From the NCBI RefSeq assembly GCF_014646915.1, contig NZ_BMOE01000023.1, positions 1 to 33,276 on the forward strand: a stretch of 33,276 nucleotides of DNA, read 5' to 3'. Within the stretch, counting starts at the first letter, position 1. Every line of letters starts with the position of its first letter. The notes beneath the pieces are model-generated. The model searched no databases, was not told the origin of the DNA, and saw only the letters and a list, made by a program, of their open reading frames with translations. Made by a program: the position numbers and the translations under genes. Positions 26,371 through 33,276 of the stretch are shown here, piece after piece. The stretch is from Deinococcus aquiradiocola (GTDB lineage Bacteria; Deinococcota; Deinococci; Deinococcales; Deinococcaceae).

Positions 26371-26931
26371 TCACAGCCTGGGGAGGGTCACGCCGCGCTG
26401 CCCCTGGTACTTCCCGGCACGGTCCGCATACGTCACCTCGGGGCGCTCGCCCTCGAAGAACAGCAGCTGGACGCAGCCCTCGTGCGCGTACATCTTGGCG
26501 GGCAGCGGCGTGGTGTTGCTGAACTCCAGCGTCACGTGCCCCTCCCAGCCGGGTTCGAGCGGCGTGACGTTCGCGACGATCCCGCAGCGTGCGTACGTGG
26601 ACTTGCCGAGCGCCACGACCATCACATTGTCCGGAATCTTCATGTACTCCAGGCTACGGGCCAGCACGAAACTGTTCGGCGGAATGATGATCTCCGGCGC
26701 CTGGATGTCCACGAAGGACCGCTCGTCGAAACTCTTCGGGTCCACGATGGCGCTCATGACGTTCGTGAAGACCTTCCACTCGTCGGCGCAGCGCAGGTCG
26801 TATCCGAAGCTGCTCAGGCCGTAACTGATGACGCTGGCGTTCTCGGCCGTGCGGACCAGCCGGTCCTCGAAGGGGGCGATCATGCCCGCGAGGGCCAGCT
26901 CACGGATCCGCCAGTCGGGAAGAATACTCAT
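26371..26931 (-). CDS. dcd: dCTP deaminase
   Basis: The product has 186 residues (E. coli 193). [12 protein letters not shown] (36-47), [38 protein letters not shown] (108-144) and the predicted catalytic Glu136 in VTLEF identify dCTP deaminase, which converts dCTP to dUTP in thymidylate supply. It cannot be told from sequence whether this is the bifunctional deaminase/dUTPase. TAGACT seven bases before the ATG gives a leaderless-type start. The gene is divergent from the metallophosphoesterase gene at 26998. Confidence 0.95.
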   Translation of the reverse strand: MSILPDWRIRELALAGMIAPFEDRLVRTAENASVISYGLSSFGYDLRCADEWKVFTNVMSAIVDPKSFDERSFVDIQAPEIIIPPNSFVLARSLEYMKIPDNVMVVALGKSTYARCGIVANVTPLEPGWEGHVTLEFSNTTPLPAKMYAHEGCVQLLFFEGERPEVTYADRAGKYQGQRGVTLPRL

Positions 26932-26938
26932 GCGGAGC

Positions 26939-26944
26939 AGTCTA
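26939..26944 (-). promoter_or_regulatory. -10 box for leaderless dcd
   Basis: On the minus strand TAGACT lies seven bases before the dcd ATG, with no ribosome binding site between. This fits direct transcription from the start codon region. Confidence 0.55.
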
Positions 26945-26984
26945 GAGCAGTTCAGGCGCGGGCCTCGCGGGCCGGACTTCGTTC

Positions 26985-26990
26985 TATGCT
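26985..26990 (+). promoter_or_regulatory. -10 box that decides the start of the metallophosphoesterase gene
   Basis: TATGCT is followed by seven bases and GTG 26998. The in-frame ATG at 26986 lies inside this box, so it would not be in the transcript; GTG 26998 is therefore the more likely start. Confidence 0.55.
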
Positions 26991-26997
26991 GCTGTGC

Positions 26998-27768
26998 GTG
27001 ACTGACCTGCGCCTCGCTGTGATCTCGGACGCCCACGGGAACGCCTACGCCCTCGACGCCGTGCTGAGCGAGGTGCGCGCCGAGACGCCCGACCTGATCC
27101 TGAACCTCGGCGATCAGGTGGAGGGCAGCGCCGACCCCGCGCGCGCCTACGAGATGCAGGCGGCCCTGGGCGCAGTGGAGGTACGCGGCAACAACGAGGA
27201 GAAACTCTGGCCGGGCGGGCGGCGCGGCGAGCTGCCGCAACGGTTCGGCGCGTGGCTCGAACCCCGGCTCGGACCGCAGGCGATAGCGAGACTGGCGGGC
27301 CTGCCGCTCGTGGCGCGCGTCGCGGACGACGAGGTGCTCGCCTGTCACGGCACGCCCGGCAGCGCGTGGGACATGCTGCTGTGGCAGTGGCAGTTCACGT
27401 CGCCCGGCGCGAGTGACGGCGAGGGCTTCTACCGGGCGCGCGACCCGCGCGAACTGCGGGCCATGATGGACCCGCTGGCGGCGCGCGTGGTGCTGTGCGG
27501 GCACACGCACCGGCCCGGCGCGACCCGCGTGGGCGACACGCTCGTCGTGAACGCGGGCGCCGTGTCGGACCAGGTGGACGGCGACCCGCGCGCCCGCTGG
27601 ACGCTGCTGGAACGCCGGGGCGGGCACTGGCACGCCGACTTCCGCACCACCGCTTACGACGTGGAGGGCGCCGTCCACTGGTCGCGCACGCACAGTCCCT
27701 TCGGGGAGTTCCAGGGGGAACTGCTGCGCAGCGGCACCATGCGCGGGCGCGGCAGCACCGCCCCCTGA
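26998..27768 (+). CDS. calcineurin-like metallophosphoesterase
   Basis: The product has 256 residues from GTG 26998 (see the -10 box at 26985-26990). Metal-binding motifs are in order: Asp11-x-His13 (ISDAHGN), Asp39 in LGDQVEG, Asn65 in RGNNEE, then [11 protein letters not shown] and LCGHTHRPG. This is the YfcE/ApaH-like phosphoesterase superfamily; the substrate (nucleotide, phosphodiester or protein) cannot be told. The 40 C-terminal residues after [21 protein letters not shown] are less conserved in look. It precedes era by 60 bases. Confidence 0.88.
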   Translation: MTDLRLAVISDAHGNAYALDAVLSEVRAETPDLILNLGDQVEGSADPARAYEMQAALGAVEVRGNNEEKLWPGGRRGELPQRFGAWLEPRLGPQAIARLAGLPLVARVADDEVLACHGTPGSAWDMLLWQWQFTSPGASDGEGFYRARDPRELRAMMDPLAARVVLCGHTHRPGATRVGDTLVVNAGAVSDQVDGDPRARWTLLERRGGHWHADFRTTAYDVEGAVHWSRTHSPFGEFQGELLRSGTMRGRGSTAP

Positions 27769-27828
27769 CCGGTCAGTCATGGCCTGCGGGCGTGTGGGCG
27801 GGCGCGCGTTGTGGTACTGTGGGGGGCT

Positions 27829-28773
27829 ATGAAGGACATCACCTCCCAGTACATGAACGCCGACGGTCAGCCCACCCCCGTGAACACCCGCGCGGGCTTC
27901 GTGGCGATCGTCGGAAAGCCCAACGTCGGCAAGAGCACCCTGCTCAACAGCCTGCTCGGCGTGAAGATCGCGCCCACCAGTCCGCGCCCGCAGACGACCC
28001 GCAAGGGCGTGCGCGGCATCAGCAACCAGGGCGACACGCAGCTGATCTTCGTGGACACGCCGGGCCTGCACCGCCCGAAGGACGCGCTGGGGAAGTACAT
28101 GAACGGCGAGGTGCAGAACGCGCTGGCCGACGTGGACGCCGTCGTGTGGGTGGTGGACCTGCGTCACCCGCCGACCGACGAGGACAGCATGGTGGCGCGC
28201 AGCATCCGTGACCTGCCGCGCCCCCTGACGGTGGTCGGCAACAAGCTGGACGTGTCCAAGTACCCGGAGGAGGCGCTGCGCCTGTACACGGCGCTGCTGG
28301 AGGGCCGCACGCACGAGACGCAGAGCGTGATGCTGAGCGCGCAGAACGACGTGAACAAGGTCGCGCAGCTCCGCACGGCCCTCGCCGCGAACCTGCCGGA
28401 GAACCCGTTCTTCTTCCCGGTCGGCGCGGCCAGCGACCAGAGCCGCGAGCAGTGGGCGGCCGAGATCCTGCGCGAGGAAGCCATGAAGAAACTCCGCGAC
28501 GAGCTGCCGTACGCCGTCGCGACGCGCGTGACGAGCTGGACGGAACGCCAGGACGGCCTGCAGCGCATCGAGGCGGAGATCGTGGTAGACCGCGCGGGCC
28601 ACAAGGGCATGGTGATCGGCGCGGGCGGCAAGCAGCTCGGCGCGATCGGTGCCGCGACCCGCAAGCAGCTGGAAGTGTTCCTGAACACCAAGGTCTTCCT
28701 GGGCGTGCAGGTCATCGTGATCCCCGGCTGGCGCGAGGACCAGGAGGCGCTGCGGGAACTGGGGTATGAATAA
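27829..28773 (+). CDS. era: GTPase Era
   Basis: The product has 314 residues. G1 GKPNVGKS (29-36), G3 DTPGLH, G4 GNKLD and a SA-type G5 are present, followed by the C-terminal KH domain with IGAGGKQLG. Era binds the 3' end of 16S rRNA and helps 30S assembly. ATG 27829 comes eight bases after TACTGT (27815-27820), a leaderless-type -10, and gives a ~20-residue extension before the G domain. There is no neighbouring rnc or recO in the window, unlike the usual E. coli context. Confidence 0.96.
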   Translation: MKDITSQYMNADGQPTPVNTRAGFVAIVGKPNVGKSTLLNSLLGVKIAPTSPRPQTTRKGVRGISNQGDTQLIFVDTPGLHRPKDALGKYMNGEVQNALADVDAVVWVVDLRHPPTDEDSMVARSIRDLPRPLTVVGNKLDVSKYPEEALRLYTALLEGRTHETQSVMLSAQNDVNKVAQLRTALAANLPENPFFFPVGAASDQSREQWAAEILREEAMKKLRDELPYAVATRVTSWTERQDGLQRIEAEIVVDRAGHKGMVIGAGGKQLGAIGAATRKQLEVFLNTKVFLGVQVIVIPGWREDQEALRELGYE

Positions 28774-28983
28774 ACCCAGCCCAGAGACGTGCAAGCGAAT
28801 CTGGTTAAGGGAGGGGCCGTCCCCGACCGCACAGCCAACCCCAGCCCAGAGACGCCCAGGCGAATCTGGTTAAGGGAGGGGCCGCCCCCGACCGAGAGCC
28901 AACTCCAGCCCAGAGTTGCGGGAGTCCTTCCGTGCCGCTGCCTCGCTCCAGTCCAGTGATCCGTGAGGGTCGGGGCTGGAGTT
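28773..28983. repeat. 64-bp tandem repeat and flanking inverted repeat in the era-parA gap
   Basis: Two near-identical 64-base units (28773-28836 and 28837-28900) and the first ~15 bases of a third (28901-28915) follow the era stop. Each unit has AGCCCAGAGACG, CGAATCTGGTTAAGGGAGGG and a GGGGCCG(T/C)CCCC core. The third start AACTCCAGCCC (28901-28911) is repeated inverted as GGGCTGGAGTT (28973-28983). The remaining gap to 29047 is G-rich; I see no gene in it. Confidence 0.8.
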
Positions 28984-29047
28984 CTTCGGAGGGCGGTCGG
29001 GCTTCATGGGGCGTGAAGTTGGGGGGGCGTGGCGGGGGCTGGTGGGG

Positions 29048-29053
29048 TAGGCT
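29048..29053 (+). promoter_or_regulatory. -10 box before the ParA-like gene
   Basis: TAGGCT is followed by nine bases and ATG 29063, with no ribosome binding site visible. The spacing is slightly longer than in the other leaderless-type starts nearby. Confidence 0.4.
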
Positions 29054-29062
29054 GCTCGTGTT

Positions 29063-30022
29063 ATGACTCATGTCGTCAGCTTCATCAACCTGAAGGGCGG
29101 TGTCGCCAAGACCACGACGCTGGTGCAGCTGGCGGAGACGCTCGCGTTCATCAAGGGCAAGCGGGTGCTGGTGATCGATCTGGACCCGCAGACGAACGCG
29201 ACGATCGCGTTGATGGGGGAGGCGCGGTGGGAGGCGGCGGACGAGGCGGGGCAGACGGTCGCGCAGCTGTTCCTGGATCAGATTCACGATACGCGGGTGT
29301 TCGACGTGAACCGGGCGGTGGTGCGGGGCGTGAGCAACCTGAACCGCATCCGGATTCCGGAGGACATGGAGCTGGGGCCGGAAGTCACGTACCCGCGCAT
29401 CGATCTGCTGCCGAGCAGCATCCGGCTGATCGAGGCGCAGGACCGCATGGCGGACATCTCGACGCGGTCGCACTACACGGTGAGTCCCATGACGGTCATT
29501 CAGCGGGCGCTGGAGGGCCGGTTCTCGCAGTACGATTTCGTGCTGATCGACTGCCCGCCGAACCTGGGGTACATCACGCAGAACGGGCTGGAGGTGAGTG
29601 ACGCGTACCTCGTGCCGACCATCGCGGACAAGCTGTCGACGTACGGCATTCCGCAGATCGTGAAGACCATCTCGCGGTTGCGGACGGCGCGGCACCTGAA
29701 GATCCGCTGCATGGGGGTGCTCGTCACAAAGTTCCAGACGGGCAGCAACATTCACAAGCGGGGCCTGGAGGCGCTGCCGGAGCTGCTGGAGCGGGCGTTC
29801 CTGGAGAGTGGGGAGGAGACGGCGCCGTTGTTCGAGGTGCGGATTCCGCAGGCGAACGCGACGGCGGAGGCGATGGATTTCGACCGGAGCGCCACGAACT
29901 TCCGGGACAAGTACGGGCGGCAGAAGTCCGGCAGTTACAGCAACCTGTACGAGCTGCCGATGCTGCTGGCGGACGAGTTCATGCACCGGCTGGACGAGTG
30001 GCGCGCAGGCGGAAGCGCCTGA
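29063..30022 (+). CDS. ParA/MinD-type ATPase, orphan
   Basis: The product has 319 residues. The deviant Walker [10 protein letters not shown] (Lys11 and Lys16) is followed by [16 protein letters not shown] (residues ~35-50) and [19 protein letters not shown] (Walker B region). The middle insertion between about residues 75 and 120 ([30 protein letters not shown]) is longer than in typical chromosomal ParA. ParA ATPases segregate DNA or position cell structures. No parB gene or parS site is seen next to it, so its cargo is unknown. The C-terminus ([21 protein letters not shown]) is not a known partner-binding motif. Confidence 0.85.
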   Translation: MTHVVSFINLKGGVAKTTTLVQLAETLAFIKGKRVLVIDLDPQTNATIALMGEARWEAADEAGQTVAQLFLDQIHDTRVFDVNRAVVRGVSNLNRIRIPEDMELGPEVTYPRIDLLPSSIRLIEAQDRMADISTRSHYTVSPMTVIQRALEGRFSQYDFVLIDCPPNLGYITQNGLEVSDAYLVPTIADKLSTYGIPQIVKTISRLRTARHLKIRCMGVLVTKFQTGSNIHKRGLEALPELLERAFLESGEETAPLFEVRIPQANATAEAMDFDRSATNFRDKYGRQKSGSYSNLYELPMLLADEFMHRLDEWRAGGSA

Positions 30023-30116
30023 TCCGGGGTTCGTCCTCTGCTTCCGGCTGGCCGGACTGAACCCGCGTCCGTGCGGGTGCGGTTGGCGTCCGTGTGGGCG
30101 GGCCGGGGCAGGCGGG

Positions 30117-30122
30117 TATCCT
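30117..30122 (+). promoter_or_regulatory. -10 box for leaderless pdxY
   Basis: TATCCT ends six bases before the pdxY ATG at 30129, with no Shine-Dalgarno. A small ACCCGC/GCGGGT hairpin at 30061-30078 lies between parA and this box and may end the parA transcript. Confidence 0.55.
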
Positions 30123-30128
30123 GTCGGC

Positions 30129-31034
30129 ATGAGTCGTCCTGAACTGCCGGTCAATATCCTGAGCATCCAGTCGTGGGTGAGTTACGGGCACGTGGGGAAC
30201 GCGGCGGCCGTGTTCCCGCTGCAGCGCCTGGGCTTCGAGGTGTGGAGCATCAACACCGTGCAGTTCTCGAACCACACGGGGTACGGCAGCTGGACGGGGC
30301 AGGTGTACGCGCCGGAGGTCGTGGCGGAGATCGTGGACGGCATCGAGGCGCGCGGCGTGCTGCCCGCCTGCAGCGCCGTCCTGAGCGGCTACATGGGGTC
30401 GGAGGGGACGGTGGCGGCCGTGGTGGGCGCCCTGCAGCGCGTGCGGGCCGCGAACCCGGCCGCGCTGTACTGCTGCGATCCCGTGATGGGGGACGTGGGG
30501 CGGGGCGTGTTCGTGCGGCCTGAACTGCCGGAGCGGATCGCGGCGCTGGCCGTGCCGCACGCGGACCTGCTCACCCCGAACCAGTTCGAGCTGGAACTGC
30601 TGACGGGCCTGGAGGTCAGGACGCTGGAGGACGCGCTCGCGGCGGCCCGCGTGCTGCGTGGACGCATGCGGGCGGACGGTCCGGGCATCGTGCTCGTGAC
30701 GAGCCTGCTGCGGGACGGCGCGCCACAGGACTCCATCGAGACGCTTGCCGTGACGGGTGAGGGCGCGTGGCTGTGCCGCACGCCGCTGCTGCCGCTCGAC
30801 CCGCCGCGCAACGGGACGGGCGACGCGATCGCCGCGCTGTTCTTCGGGCATTACCTGCGGTCCGGCCGGGTGGACACCGCCCTGAGCCTCTCCATGAGCG
30901 CCCTGTACGCCCTGCTCGAACGCACGCACGCGGCGGGCACGCGCGAGATCCAGCTGATCGCCGCGCAGGACGAGTACGTGCTGCCGGGCCGGGTGTTCGC
31001 GGCCGAACCGGTCACGGCAGGTCCCACGGACTGA
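30129..31034 (+). CDS. pdxY: pyridoxal kinase
   Basis: The product has 301 residues. [45 protein letters not shown] is the PdxY N-terminal signature. [14 protein letters not shown] (116-129), [12 protein letters not shown] (149-160) and the catalytic Asp232 in PRNGTGDAI fit the ribokinase-like fold. The enzyme phosphorylates pyridoxal for vitamin B6 salvage. PdxY and PdxK are close relatives, and the symbol rests on the overall look. It is a monocistronic gene with a leaderless-type start. Confidence 0.9.
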   Translation: MSRPELPVNILSIQSWVSYGHVGNAAAVFPLQRLGFEVWSINTVQFSNHTGYGSWTGQVYAPEVVAEIVDGIEARGVLPACSAVLSGYMGSEGTVAAVVGALQRVRAANPAALYCCDPVMGDVGRGVFVRPELPERIAALAVPHADLLTPNQFELELLTGLEVRTLEDALAAARVLRGRMRADGPGIVLVTSLLRDGAPQDSIETLAVTGEGAWLCRTPLLPLDPPRNGTGDAIAALFFGHYLRSGRVDTALSLSMSALYALLERTHAAGTREIQLIAAQDEYVLPGRVFAAEPVTAGPTD

Positions 31035-31141
31035 CCCGGATTCCGGTCGAATCCCGCGGTGTGCGGGTTCAATTCGGGCGCACCGGGAAGGAAACAGACG
31101 CGAAACGGAACGCGTACGCCTCTGCCGTCCGGGCAGGGAGC

Positions 31142-31176
31142 GGGCCGGACCGGTGGCGGGCGTCACGGTCCGGCCC
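31142..31176 (+). terminator. hairpin after pdxY
   Basis: GGGCCGGACCG (31142-31152) pairs perfectly with CGGTCCGGCCC (31166-31176) over a 13-base loop; CTTC follows shortly. It lies ~107 bases after the pdxY stop. A weaker CCCGC/GCGGG hairpin is at 31053-31067. Confidence 0.5.
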
Positions 31177-31229
31177 GGCCCTTCATGCGCCGCTGCGGGC
31201 CGCCTCACCCGTGCGTGCGAGCGTGCAGT

Positions 31230-32231
31230 GTGCCCACCTCGCGCCCCACCCTGCCGCGCCCGGCCTTCGTGTCCGCCGCGCTCCTGCTGACGACCCTCAC
31301 CCTGACGGGCACCGCGCACGCCGCCTACCCCGCGCCGTCCACCAGCCCCCTGAGCATCGAGGCGATGCGGGCCCGCACGTACCCCGGCAGCGCCCTGACG
31401 GTCAGGCAGACGCTGCGGGTGGGCAGCAACTACACCCGGCAGGTCGTGAGCTACGTGTCGGACGGCCTGCGCATCGACGCGCTCCTCACCGTCCCGAACG
31501 GCACGCCCCCCAGTGGCGGCTGGCCCGCCATCGTCTTCAACCACGGGTACATTCCCCCCAACGAGTACCGCACCACCGAACGCTACGTGGCGTACCAGGA
31601 CGCCTTCGCCCGCGCGGGCTTCGTGACCCTCAAGAGCGACTACCGCGGGCACGGCAGCAGCCAGGGACAGGCGCTCGGCGGGTACTACGATCCCGGCTAC
31701 ACGGTAGACGTCCTGAACGCCGCCGCGAGCCTGCGCCGCGACCGCCGCGTCAACCCCGCCCGGCTCGGCATGTGGGGACACAGCATGGGCGGCCACCTGA
31801 CGCTGCGCGCCATGGTCATCGACCGCAGCATCCGGGCGGGCGTCATCTGGGCGGGCGTCGTCGCGCCGTACGACCTGCTGCAGACCGGCTGGACGCGCGG
31901 GCCGGGCGCGGAAACCATTCCCGCCGGCCTGCGTCGGCGCGGCACGGAAGTCCGCGCGCGGTACGGCACGCCCGCCCAGAACCCCGCCTTCTGGAGTGCC
32001 GTCAGCCCCAACAGTTACCTCAAGGACCTGAACGGCCCCCTGCAGCTGCACCAGGGAACGGCGGACGTGGAGGTCCCCGTCACGTTCCATCAGGCGCTGG
32101 AGCGCGGCCTGAAGTCCGCCGGGAAACCCTACACTGCGTACACGTACCCCGGCGACAACCACAACCTGAGCCGCAACCTGACGCTCGCCCTGAACCGCAG
32201 CGTCGCGTTCTTCAAAGCGAACCTGAAGTAA
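31230..32231 (+). CDS. secreted alpha/beta hydrolase (prolyl oligopeptidase/dienelactone hydrolase-like)
   Basis: The product has 333 residues from GTG 31230, which gives a signal peptide (basic start, then PAFVSAALLLTTLTLTGTAHA, cleavage near residue 31). The reading frame is open further upstream to 31059, but that part reads like noncoding DNA; another GTG at 31215 is possible. The hydrolase core is clear: FNHGYIPPNEY (oxyanion region), SDYRGHGSS (136-144), nucleophile Ser185 in GHSMGG, acid Asp279 in GTADVEVP and His311 in GDNHNL. The substrate is unknown; an esterase or peptidase of the cell envelope is likely. There is no clear ribosome binding site. Confidence 0.85.
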   Translation: MPTSRPTLPRPAFVSAALLLTTLTLTGTAHAAYPAPSTSPLSIEAMRARTYPGSALTVRQTLRVGSNYTRQVVSYVSDGLRIDALLTVPNGTPPSGGWPAIVFNHGYIPPNEYRTTERYVAYQDAFARAGFVTLKSDYRGHGSSQGQALGGYYDPGYTVDVLNAAASLRRDRRVNPARLGMWGHSMGGHLTLRAMVIDRSIRAGVIWAGVVAPYDLLQTGWTRGPGAETIPAGLRRRGTEVRARYGTPAQNPAFWSAVSPNSYLKDLNGPLQLHQGTADVEVPVTFHQALERGLKSAGKPYTAYTYPGDNHNLSRNLTLALNRSVAFFKANLK

Positions 32232-32295
32232 GTGTCGAAGCAGGTGCGGGCATCCCGGCGCGGCAGGTGCCTGCGCCCGGCCGCGCCGGACTTCG

Positions 32296-32301
32296 TATCA
32301 T
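32296..32301 (+). promoter_or_regulatory. -10 box for the small membrane protein gene
   Basis: TATCAT is followed by six bases and GTG 32308. The stretch around it, GCCGGACTTCGT, three bases, then ATGCTGCTGTGC, is shared with the promoter of the gene at 26998. Confidence 0.55.
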
Positions 32302-32307
32302 GCTGCT

Positions 32308-32565
32308 GTGCCGTCCTTCCTGCCGCCCCTGCTGGCCGCTGCCGTGCTTGCAGGCCTGAGCTTCGTGGTGTCGTACCCGGTCACGGTGGGGACCGTGCGG
32401 GTAGACGCGCTCGGGCTGTTCCTGATGGCGTTCGCGCTGCTGAACCTGCGCTTCGCGTTCCGGCAGGCCGGGCGTGGCGCGCGCGCCCCGTGGTGGTTCT
32501 GGCCCGCCGCGCTGCTCGTGGCGGCCCTCGTCACGTTCCGGACCGTGGCGGCCCTGCACGGCTGA
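32308..32565 (+). CDS. small membrane protein, three predicted helices
   Basis: The product has 85 residues with a GTG start. Hydrophobic segments lie at about residues 5-25 (LPPLLAAAVLAGLSFVVS), 33-50 (DALGLFLMAFALLNLRFAF) and 62-82 (WWFWPAALLVAALVTFRTVAAL), joined by a basic loop RQAGRGARAP. I do not recognise a family. The start is supported by the -10 box at 32296-32301. It is followed 28 bases later by the acetyltransferase gene. Confidence 0.7.
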   Translation: MPSFLPPLLAAAVLAGLSFVVSYPVTVGTVRVDALGLFLMAFALLNLRFAFRQAGRGARAPWWFWPAALLVAALVTFRTVAALHG

Positions 32566-32593
32566 ACGCAGGCAGGGACGGCACAGGAGGCCC

Positions 32594-33136
32594 ATGACAC
32601 CCCACCCGCACATCCGTCCCGCCACCCCCGACGACGCCGCCCGCATCGCCGCCATTCACGTCCACAGCTGGCGTGAGACGTACGCGGGCCTCATGCCGCC
32701 CGCCTTTCTGGACGGCATGACCAGCGACGCCATGCGCGAGCGCCGAGAGCAGCACTGGGCGCGCACCCTGCAGGACGGCACCGAGGCCGTCCGGGTCGCG
32801 GAGCTGGACGGCAGGCTCATGGCGTTCGCGAGCGCCGGACCGACCCGGCCGCACCCCGCGATTCCAGGTGAGTACGCGGCGGAACTGTACACGCTGTACG
32901 CCCTGCGGGCAGGGCAGGGGCACGGTGTGGGCCGCGCCCTGCTGCGCGCCCTGCTGCCCGAACTGCAGGCACGGGGCGCGACCGGCCTGGCCCTGTGGGT
33001 GCTGAGCGCCAACCCCACCCGCGCGTACTACGCACGCCAGGGCGCGCACGAACTCGGCCAGAAGACCGAGACGACCCCGCACGGCGACCTGACCGAGACG
33101 GCCATGGGCTGGCCCGACCTGACCCGCCTCCGCTGA
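32594..33136 (+). CDS. GNAT family N-acetyltransferase
   Basis: The product has 180 residues. AGGAGG lies three bases before the ATG, a short spacing. IRPATPDDAARIAAIHVHSWRETYAGLMP is a common GNAT N-terminus; the acetyl-CoA loop is G-Q-G-H-G-V-G (in ALRAGQGHGVGRALLRALL), and ARGATGLALWVLSANPTRAYYARQGA is the typical C-terminal part. The substrate is unknown. It is distinct from the acetyltransferase at 25815-26363 and not a duplicate. Confidence 0.9.
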   Translation: MTPHPHIRPATPDDAARIAAIHVHSWRETYAGLMPPAFLDGMTSDAMRERREQHWARTLQDGTEAVRVAELDGRLMAFASAGPTRPHPAIPGEYAAELYTLYALRAGQGHGVGRALLRALLPELQARGATGLALWVLSANPTRAYYARQGAHELGQKTETTPHGDLTETAMGWPDLTRLR

Positions 33137-33183
33137 CGGACCGGTCCGGGCATGACCGCCCGCATACCCGCCCGGTCGTGGGG

Positions 33184-33276
33184 TCATGGTAATGAGGCGT
33201 TGTAGCGGTGGATGAAGAGCCACACGAGCATCTCCAGATGGGCCTGCTTGCGGCTGAACGACAGGCTTTTCCGGAC
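33184..33276 (-). mobile_element. C-terminal end of a probable insertion sequence transposase (partial)
   Basis: On the minus strand the frame is open from the right edge to TGA (33186-33184), coding for 30 residues: VRKSLSFSRKQAHLEMLVWL, then FIHRYNASLP. RK(S/T)LSFS and a final LFIHRYN are typical of the ends of transposases of IS1-like type, though 30 residues do not fix the family. GGTAATGAGGC at 33188-33198 may be the start of the terminal inverted repeat. The rest of the element is beyond the window. There is no gene in 33137-33183. Confidence 0.6.

Noticed and set aside
26932..28794. Upstream extension of the dcd frame by more than 600 residues
   Set aside because: dCTP deaminase proteins begin at [10 protein letters not shown]. 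The extension is the antisense of the phosphoesterase and era genes, and the -10 box lies just before the short start.
28773..28915. CRISPR array
   Set aside because: The 64-base units abut without spacers and there are only two and a part; no cas genes are near.
31035..31076. tRNA-like fold after pdxY
   Set aside because: A GGTTCAA-like string and a small hairpin occur, but there is no acceptor stem, D-arm or anticodon arm.
29979..32162. 727-residue open frame on the minus strand
   Set aside because: It runs opposite pdxY and the alpha/beta hydrolase, both with clear catalytic motifs; the antisense product has no domain.

Overview
The window is high-GC bacterial DNA. The ribosomal proteins (L24, S5, L17 and others), the Zn-type S14 and L36, and the closely packed ATGA/TAATG gene junctions point to the genus Deinococcus or a close relative. 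Two further features fit this: TANNNT boxes 6-9 nt upstream of many start codons (leaderless-type promoters), and one palindrome that resembles the Deinococcus radiation/desiccation response motif. The species assignment is inference, since no search was run.

Layout. (1) 1-10874: end of tuf, then the S10 and spc clusters on the + strand (rpsJ, rplC, rplD, rplW, rplB, rpsS, rplV, rpsC, rplP, rpmC, rpsQ, rplN, rplX, rplE, rpsZ, rpsH, rplF, rplR, rpsE, rpmD, rplO, secY). Most stop and start codons overlap. (2) A terminator, then adk (11087-11662) and another terminator. (3) 11663-21077: about 9.4 kb that is not translation machinery sits between adk and infA, in the same orientation. It holds a repeat-bearing intergenic stretch, a gene of unknown function behind a strong promoter with a palindromic operator-like site (12054-12716), and a seven-gene block: SWIM zinc finger protein, DUF5691-like protein, small membrane protein, MoxR-type AAA ATPase, SMI1/KNR4 protein, DUF5682-like protein and VWA protein. 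The SMI1/KNR4 gene is AT-rich and looks inserted. (4) 21234-24802: the alpha cluster resumes (infA, rpmJ, rpsM, rpsK, rpsD, rpoA, rplQ) and ends at a strong hairpin. (5) 24900-33276: unrelated single genes. These are a secreted protein; a minus-strand group of dcd, an acetyltransferase and a small charged protein; a metallophosphoesterase; era; an orphan parA-like gene; pdxY; a secreted alpha/beta hydrolase; a small membrane protein; a second acetyltransferase; and the 3' end of a probable transposase at the right edge.

How the genes work together. Regions 1, 2 and 4 make ribosome subunits, IF-1, the SecY channel, adenylate kinase and the RNA polymerase alpha subunit. The block in region 3 has the composition of MoxR/VWA modules: an AAA ATPase paired with a metal-binding VWA adaptor, plus a SWIM protein and conserved partners. 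These are thought to act as chaperone-like or conflict/stress systems, but their substrate is unknown. The most noteworthy points are the placement of this block inside the ribosomal supercluster, the possible DdrO-type operator in front of its left neighbour, the apparent CTG start of the SWIM gene, and the compositional break at the SMI1/KNR4 gene.
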